A stretch of DNA of 55,094 nucleotides, from NCBI RefSeq assembly GCF_001310975.1, contig NZ_BAZY01000013.1, forward strand, positions 1-55,094, given 5' to 3'. This document shows, in pieces, positions 48,590 to 55,094 of the stretch. The stretch is from Thermoanaerobacter thermocopriae JCM 7501 (GTDB taxonomy: Bacteria > Bacillota > Thermoanaerobacteria > Thermoanaerobacterales > Thermoanaerobacteraceae). Below the pieces are notes generated by a model. The model worked only from the letters and a program-made list of their open reading frames with translations, was not told the DNA's origin and did not search any database. Positions within the stretch are counted from its first letter, which is position 1; each line of letters starts with the position of its first letter. The position numbers and the translations under genes are program-made.

Positions 48590-50399
48590 TTGTTGAGTAC
48601 GCAATTGTTAGAAAGAAAAGATGTAGATGAAAGGTTGACGTGGGATTTGTCGGGAATTTTTAAGACGGAAAAGGAGTATGAGGAGGCAGTAGAGGAGGCT
48701 CAAAAACTTGCAAAAGAGTTAGAAGAAAAGTTTAAAGGAAAGCTTAAAACTCCTCAGATGATTAATAGCTGCTTGGATAGGTTGAAAAAGTTGGTTCAAC
48801 TAATGAATCTTGCAGGTTCTTATGCATATCTTGCTGTTTCAGTTGACCAGGCGAATACAGAAAATTTACAAAGACGGGCAAAATTTTCAAACATAGCCTC
48901 TGATATTGAAAGCCGGATAAGTTTTATAGAATCAGAGATTACAAAATTAGATGAAGAAATAATAAATCAAGCTATAGAAGAATCAAAGGAAAATGCAAAT
49001 TACCTCAGAAAAATAATCAGAAAGAAAAAACATGCTCTTCATCCAGAAGTAGAAAAAGCATTATCTGCTCTTTCAAGTGTTTTAGAAGCACCTTATCACA
49101 TTTATAACATGGCGAAATTAGCGGATATGGATTTTGGCACCTTTAGAGTTGACGGGAAGGAATACCCCTTAAGTTTTGCATTATTTGAAGGTAAATGGGA
49201 ATATGAAAATGATACAAAAATTAGAAGGGCGGCTTTTGAGGCTTTTTCTAAGAAATTAAGAGAATATCAGCATACTATAGCTGCGGTTTACCAGGTGCAA
49301 GTGCAAAAAGAAAAGACAATAGCGACTTTGAGAAAGTTTGATTCTGTCATTGACAGCCTTTTATTTCCTCAAGAAATAGATAGAGAATTATATGATAGGC
49401 AAATCGATTTGATAATGGAACATTTGGCACCTCATATGAGAAAGTTTGCGAAACTTTTACAAAAAATACACGGCTTAGATGAAATGACTTTTGCGGATTT
49501 AAAATTAGAAGTAGACCCTGCGTTTGAACCAGAAATAACGATTGAAGAGGCGAAAAAGTACATAGAAGAAGGATTATCAGTCTTGGAGAAGATTATCGAG
49601 AAATGATAAGAAGGGCCTTCGAGGAAAGGTGGATAGATTTTCCTCAAAACAAAGGTAAATCTACAGGTGCCTTTTGTTCTACTCCCTATGGAGCTCATCC
49701 TTTTATATTGATTAATTGGACTGATAGGATGAGAGAAGTGTTTGTACTATCTCACGAATTAGGGCATGCAGGGCATTTTTATTTAGCTCATCAGTACCAA
49801 AATATATTTGATTCAAGGCCTTCTTTGTACTTTATAGAAGCTCCTTCTACTATGAATGAATTACTTATGGCAAATTATCTAATGAAAAATACACAAGATA
49901 AAAGGATGAGAAGATGGGTACTTTCTACTTTGATATCTCGCACCTATTACCATAATTTTGTGACTCACTTGTTAGAAGCGGCCTATCAAAGAGAGGTATA
50001 CAGAATAATTGACAAAGGTGGCTCTGTTCAAGCTCCTACTTTAAATAAAATAAAAAAGAGGTATTAGAAAAATTCTGGGGAGACGCAGTAAAAATTAATG
50101 AAGGAGCGGAGCTTACTTGGATGAGACAGCCTCATTATTACATGGGCTTATATCCTTACACTTACAGTGCAGGGCTTACTATAGCTACACAAGTAAATAA
50201 GCGATTTTTGGAAGAAGGACAAAAAGCATTGGAGGATTGGAAAGAGGTACTGAAAGTAGGCGGAACCAAGACACCAGTTGAACTGGCTAAAATGGCAGGT
50301 GTAGACATAACTACAGAAAGACCACTATTGGATACAATTGGGTATATTGGTAGTATAATAGATGAAATAATTAAGTTGACAGATGAATTACAAAAATAA
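48590..50399 (+). CDS. pepF: Oligoendopeptidase F (M3 metallopeptidase), two frameshifts
   Basis: Zinc peptidase that degrades oligopeptides in the cytoplasm. From the TTG at 48590 (site aaaggggga) it reads LLERKDVDERLTWDLSGIFK. Frames break near 49595 and at the A-run near 50055; joined they give about 603 aa, the usual length. The zinc site HELGHAGHFYLA is in the second frame, with EAPSTMNELL carrying the third ligand; the third frame has MRQPHYYMGLYPYTYSAGL. As all active-site parts are present, sequence error is likely. Confidence 0.92.
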
Positions 50400-50440
50400 A
50401 TATATCGTTATTAGTTGTTATTATGATAAAATTTGATTTT

Positions 50441-50478
50441 GTGACTGATACTCAAAGTCGGGTATCAGTTTTTTTACA
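50441..50478 (+). terminator. Terminator after pepF
   Basis: ACTGATAC (50444-50451) pairs with GTATCAGT (50462-50469), followed by seven T. Confidence 0.85.
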
Positions 50479-50628
50479 AAATTTTACTGGTAATATAGAG
50501 AACTTTAGGAATTTTTATAGGACATGTTAGATAAATATGTAAAAGTGTATATTGAAAGAAAGTGATTTAAGCTAAAGAATATCTTTACCTATACAAGGGA
50601 TCATTTGCAGATAGAAGTAATTAGACGT

Positions 50629-50658
50629 CTGACAAGTGACAAAAAATTGTGATATAAT
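50629..50658 (+). promoter_or_regulatory. Probable promoter for the XapX gene
   Basis: CTGACA (50629-50634) and TATAAT (50653-50658) are 18 bases apart, about 60 bases before the start. Apart from this and the pepF terminator, the gap 50400-50717 holds nothing recognised. Confidence 0.5.
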
Positions 50659-50717
50659 ATAAAATTGGTTAAAGTAAAATAATAAAAATACCGATAAAAA
50701 TAAAGTGAGGTGTTAAT

Positions 50718-50888
50718 GTGAAAGAAACATTGCTAGCATTGGTTACTGGATTGATTGTTGGATTAGTTTTTTCGTCTTTGAAATTACCACTTCCTGCTCC
50801 AAATGTATTACCAGGTGTTGCTGGCATTATAGGAATTTATCTTGGAGGAGTATTGTTTGAATACCTTCTTAAAATAATTGGTAGGTAA
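50718..50888 (+). CDS. XapX domain protein
   Basis: 56 aa from a GTG behind gtgaggtg. Two hydrophobic helices: ETLLALVTGLIVGLVFSSLK and LPGVAGIIGIYLGGVLFEYL, joined by LPLPAPNV, the pattern of the XapX (DUF1427) family. Family role unknown; it is a small integral membrane protein. It precedes the chemotaxis gene by 55 bases and may share its transcript. Confidence 0.75.
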   Translation: MKETLLALVTGLIVGLVFSSLKLPLPAPNVLPGVAGIIGIYLGGVLFEYLLKIIGR

Positions 50889-50943
50889 AGTGTAAAATAG
50901 CAGGGTGGTAGGGTTAAGAGTAATCTATAAAGGGGGAACGCGT

Positions 50944-52191
50944 ATGAAAAGCATGTTGTGGCGGCTTATTATTTCGTTTTTTATAATAGCGGCTATACCG
51001 GTGGGGACTATTTATTATTTTGCGATTGATGACAAAGCTATGCATGTTTTTATTACAGTAGCAAGTGTTAGTTTTGCTTTGTCATTAATTTTGTCAATAA
51101 TTATTTCATTAAATATTACAAGGCCTATTAAAAAATTGATTGACGAACTTAAAAAAGCGCAGGAGGGAGATTTTACAGTTACGGTAAATTTAAAAAGAAA
51201 AGATGAAATTGGTACATTAATAACGACTTTTAATAGGACGATGGAAAAGGTAAGAGCAATTTTACAAGACGTTTCTACTTTTGCCCAAAGCACTAAAGAT
51301 ACAGCGAATACCCTTTTTAAATCGATTGAACAGGGGAATGTGACTTTTGAACAAATTTCTAAAGCAGTTGAAGAGATTGCAAACGGCGCTTCTGAGCAAG
51401 CAAAGGATACTTCTAATGCGGCTGATATGGTGCAGAATATTGGCAACAGTGTTGATAATTCTGCTAAATTTTTCAAAGCCGTGGAAGAGTCTACTATAAA
51501 TGCTGATAAACTTAGCCAAAATGGCATGCATACAATAAATTCTTTGAAAGAAAAAACTGACGTTACAAAAGAGTCAATTGACGAAGTTGTCAGTGCAATA
51601 AATGAATTGCAAACAAATTCTCACCATATTGAAAAAATTATAGAAGTGATAACTGGAATTGCAGACCAAACTAATTTGCTTGCCTTAAATGCCGCTATTG
51701 AGGCAGCAAGAGCTGGGGAGGCAGGTAAAGGATTTGCAGTTGTTGCAGAAGAAGTTAGAAATCTAGCTGAACAATCAAGACAAGCCGCAAGTGAAATAGC
51801 CAAGATTATAAGTGAAATAGAGCAAAAGACAGACATGACAGTAGAAAAAGCAAATCTGGTAAAAGAAATTGCAGAAGACCAAGCCCAACAAGTGGAAACT
51901 ACATATGCTGCTTTTAATGAGATTAAGAATTCAATAGATACTATTACTGAAAATATACAGATGTTAAATAATGCGATGATGGAACTTGCAAGGTATAAAG
52001 ATGAAATAATAGAATCTATAGCAAATATTACAGCAGTGTCAGAAGAGACTGCTGCTTCTACCGAAGAAGTTGCCGCATCTACAGAAGAACACATGAAATT
52101 TATAGAGGAGATAAAAGAAAGTTCGGAAAATCTGTTAAAGTCAGCTAGTACTCTTGAGAATATATTGTCAAAACATGTTGTCTCAGTATAA
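50944..52191 (+). CDS. Methyl-accepting chemotaxis protein without an external sensor domain
   Basis: 415 aa from the ATG at 50944 (site aaaggggga). Two membrane helices (about 6-26 and 34-54) with only some seven residues between them, a HAMP domain (about 55-107, [20 protein letters not shown]) and a signalling coiled coil. The hairpin tip is [20 protein letters not shown], which binds CheA/CheW. With no extracellular ligand domain, it may sense the membrane, temperature or another receptor. No chemotaxis operon is nearby. Confidence 0.93.
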   Translation: MKSMLWRLIISFFIIAAIPVGTIYYFAIDDKAMHVFITVASVSFALSLILSIIISLNITRPIKKLIDELKKAQEGDFTVTVNLKRKDEIGTLITTFNRTMEKVRAILQDVSTFAQSTKDTANTLFKSIEQGNVTFEQISKAVEEIANGASEQAKDTSNAADMVQNIGNSVDNSAKFFKAVEESTINADKLSQNGMHTINSLKEKTDVTKESIDEVVSAINELQTNSHHIEKIIEVITGIADQTNLLALNAAIEAARAGEAGKGFAVVAEEVRNLAEQSRQAASEIAKIISEIEQKTDMTVEKANLVKEIAEDQAQQVETTYAAFNEIKNSIDTITENIQMLNNAMMELARYKDEIIESIANITAVSEETAASTEEVAASTEEHMKFIEEIKESSENLLKSASTLENILSKHVVSV

Positions 52192-52201
52192 AAAAATGAT
52201 T

Positions 52202-52238
52202 AAGACAGAGCTAAAAAAGCCTGTCTTTTATTTTTTTG
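52202..52238 (+). terminator. Terminator after the chemotaxis gene
   Basis: AAGACAG (52202-52208) pairs with CTGTCTT (52221-52227), followed by ttatttttttg. Confidence 0.75.
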
Positions 52239-52378
52239 CTGTTTAACAAGCTCAAAAGTGAACTTTTAATATAATTTTATAGATAAAATTCGTATTTTAA
52301 TTGATTTATGCTTTTTTTTCTGATAATATATATAACGGGCTTTTGCTTTTCACATTCTAAGTAAAAGGGGTTATCTTT

Positions 52379-53761
52379 ATGAGGATGTACGATGTCATTA
52401 TCGTTGGAGGAGGTCCTGCGGGACTTTTTGCCGCATTGGAACTAATCGATAAAAAAGATGGATTAGACATATTGCTGTTAGAAAAAGGGAAAGATATACA
52501 AAAAAGAATTTGCCCTATTAATGCCTATGGTTCTAAGTGCGCCAATTGTAAACCCTGCGCTATTACTTGTGGAATAGGGGGCGCAGGGGCATTTAGTGAT
52601 GGAAAACTAACTTTGACGTCAGAGTTTGGTGGGGTTTTAGATGAATACATGCCTAAGTCGCAGCTTAACGATCTTATAAATTATGTTGATAGTATATACG
52701 TAAAATTTGGAGGGACAACAGAAGTTCACGGTACAGATAGAGAAAAAATCAGAGAAATAGAAAAAAGAGCTCAAGCTGCAGATTTAAAATTGATTCCTGC
52801 AGTGATAAAACATTTGGGTACAGAAAAGTGCTTTGACATTATAAAAAACATGAGAGATTATATTGGGCAAAAAGTGGAGATAAAAACAGAGACACCTGTT
52901 GCTGAGATAATTGTAGAAAATGGAAAAGCAAAAGGAGTAGTTACAGAAAAAGGAGAAGAATATTATGGGAAATATATAGTTGTTGTACCTGGAAGAGAAG
53001 GGGCTGAATGGTTCAAAAGAGAAGCTGACAGGTTAGGACTAGAAACAAAAAATAACGCTGTCGATATAGGAGTGCGAGTAGAAATTCCTGCTGTTGTCAT
53101 GGAAGATATAACAAAAGAGATATATGAATCGAAGTTTATATATTATTCTAAGTCCTTCGATGACAGGGTAAGGACTTTTTGTATGAATCCTTATGGTAAA
53201 GTTGTGATAGAAAATAATAACGGAATTAAAACAGTAAATGGACATAGCTACAAAGATATAAAAACTGATAATACAAATTTTGCAATACTTGTGAGCAAAG
53301 AATTTACCCATCCTTTTAATAGACCTATAGAATACGGCCGTTATATAGCAGAACTTGCCAATATGTTAGGAGATGGAGTAATTGTACAAAGATTAGGAGA
53401 TTTACTGGCGGGAAGGCGTTCTACCCCAGAAAGGATTAAGAGAGGCCTTGTGGAACCAACTTTAAAAGATGCAACGCCAGGGGATTTAAGCTTGGTGTTA
53501 CCTTATAGATTTTTGCAGTCAATAATTGAGATGTTGCAAGCTTTGGACAAAGTATCTCCAGGGGTATATTCTAAACATACGCTTTTATACGGTGTTGAGG
53601 TAAAGTTTTATTCCTCGCGAGTAAAGCTTACTGACAAATTTGAAACGCAAATCCAAAATCTATTTGCGGCGGGAGATGGAGCAGGAATTACAAGAGGATT
53701 AGCACAAGCCTCTGTATCTGGCGTTGTAGTTGCAAGAGAAATATTGGAAAGAGTTAAGTAA
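52379..53761 (+). CDS. NAD(P)/FAD-dependent oxidoreductase, uncharacterised (COG2509-like)
   Basis: 460 aa. The FAD-binding fold is IIVGGGPAGLFAALEL at residues 7-22. A Cys-rich stretch follows, CPINAYGSKCANCKPCAITC then GIGGAGAFSDGKL, which is typical of this family and could bind a metal or form disulfides. The C-terminal block NLFAAGDGAGITRGLAQASV closes the flavin site. The reaction is unknown. The ribosome site (aaaaggggtt) precedes the ATG; purA starts 20 bases after the stop. Confidence 0.85.
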   Translation: MRMYDVIIVGGGPAGLFAALELIDKKDGLDILLLEKGKDIQKRICPINAYGSKCANCKPCAITCGIGGAGAFSDGKLTLTSEFGGVLDEYMPKSQLNDLINYVDSIYVKFGGTTEVHGTDREKIREIEKRAQAADLKLIPAVIKHLGTEKCFDIIKNMRDYIGQKVEIKTETPVAEIIVENGKAKGVVTEKGEEYYGKYIVVVPGREGAEWFKREADRLGLETKNNAVDIGVRVEIPAVVMEDITKEIYESKFIYYSKSFDDRVRTFCMNPYGKVVIENNNGIKTVNGHSYKDIKTDNTNFAILVSKEFTHPFNRPIEYGRYIAELANMLGDGVIVQRLGDLLAGRRSTPERIKRGLVEPTLKDATPGDLSLVLPYRFLQSIIEMLQALDKVSPGVYSKHTLLYGVEVKFYSSRVKLTDKFETQIQNLFAAGDGAGITRGLAQASVSGVVVAREILERVK

Positions 53762-53780
53762 GGAAGGAGAATAATTAATT

Positions 53781-55054
<1,274 letters not shown>

Positions 55055-55094
55055 AAAATAAAGTGAAGATGCTTTTCTAGAAAAAATTTATGAA

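Overview
The window reads as the chromosome segment just beside the replication origin of an anaerobic thermophilic Firmicute, most like Thermoanaerobacter or a close relative. The basis is the gene order rpmH-rnpA-yidD-yidC-jag-mnmE-mnmG-rsmG-noc-parA-parB, the AT-rich sequence, the strong AGGAGG-type ribosome sites, and an accessory set (V-type ATPase, PyrR attenuation, XRE regulators, group II introns) common in that group. The species is an inference from protein resemblance, not a search.

Layout. 1-10090: origin-proximal core (ribosomal protein L34, RNase P protein, membrane insertase, tRNA modification, chromosome segregation), with two parS-like sites and an inverted pair of GC-rich repeats after rsmG. 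10090-16600: an unassigned structured-RNA candidate, a cysteine desulfurase, a DUF4446 protein, a deleted lipid-kinase gene, the cyanophycin pair cphB-cphA, and a convergent yyaC. 16740-24800: mscS, a DUF951 protein, rpsF-ssb-rpsR, a MazG-like protein, yybS-gdpP-rplI-dnaB and a Crp-type regulator. 24800-34100: an accessory zone with remnants of XRE-TPR regulators, short secreted-peptide genes, secreted proteins and lipoproteins, a 334-bp direct repeat, and two 5' fragments of group II introns. 34100-48280: PyrR-regulated uracil permease, a nine-gene V-type ATPase operon whose rotor protein carries the Na+ ligand set, a split chromate transporter, a membrane protein, and an NSS transporter with its tiny MetS-type partner. 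Parts of this block, most clearly the ATPase, are richer in GC than the flanks. 48285-55094: another regulator/peptide remnant, pepF, a XapX protein, a chemotaxis transducer, an FAD oxidoreductase and purA.

A striking property is the number of single-base indels in conserved genes (rpmH, rsmG, noc, parB, cphA, DUF951, dnaB, pyrP, ntpI, ntpE, ntpC, ntpA, ntpB, pepF, purA and an NSS transporter). Nearly all are one missing base in or beside a short run. Restoring them gives full proteins of normal family length, so they look like sequence errors rather than decay. These genes are given below as one CDS each over the full span. Frameshifts in the accessory zone could be either error or real decay.

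The best candidate for an undescribed system is the recurring cassette in the accessory zone: an XRE-TPR regulator on the minus strand with, divergently, a short gene for a hydrophobic-leader peptide. Pieces of it occur at about 24.8-25.5 kb, 26.9-27.6 kb, 30.45-31.0 kb and 48.3-48.55 kb. It resembles RRNPP-type peptide signalling in layout, but all copies seen here are broken.
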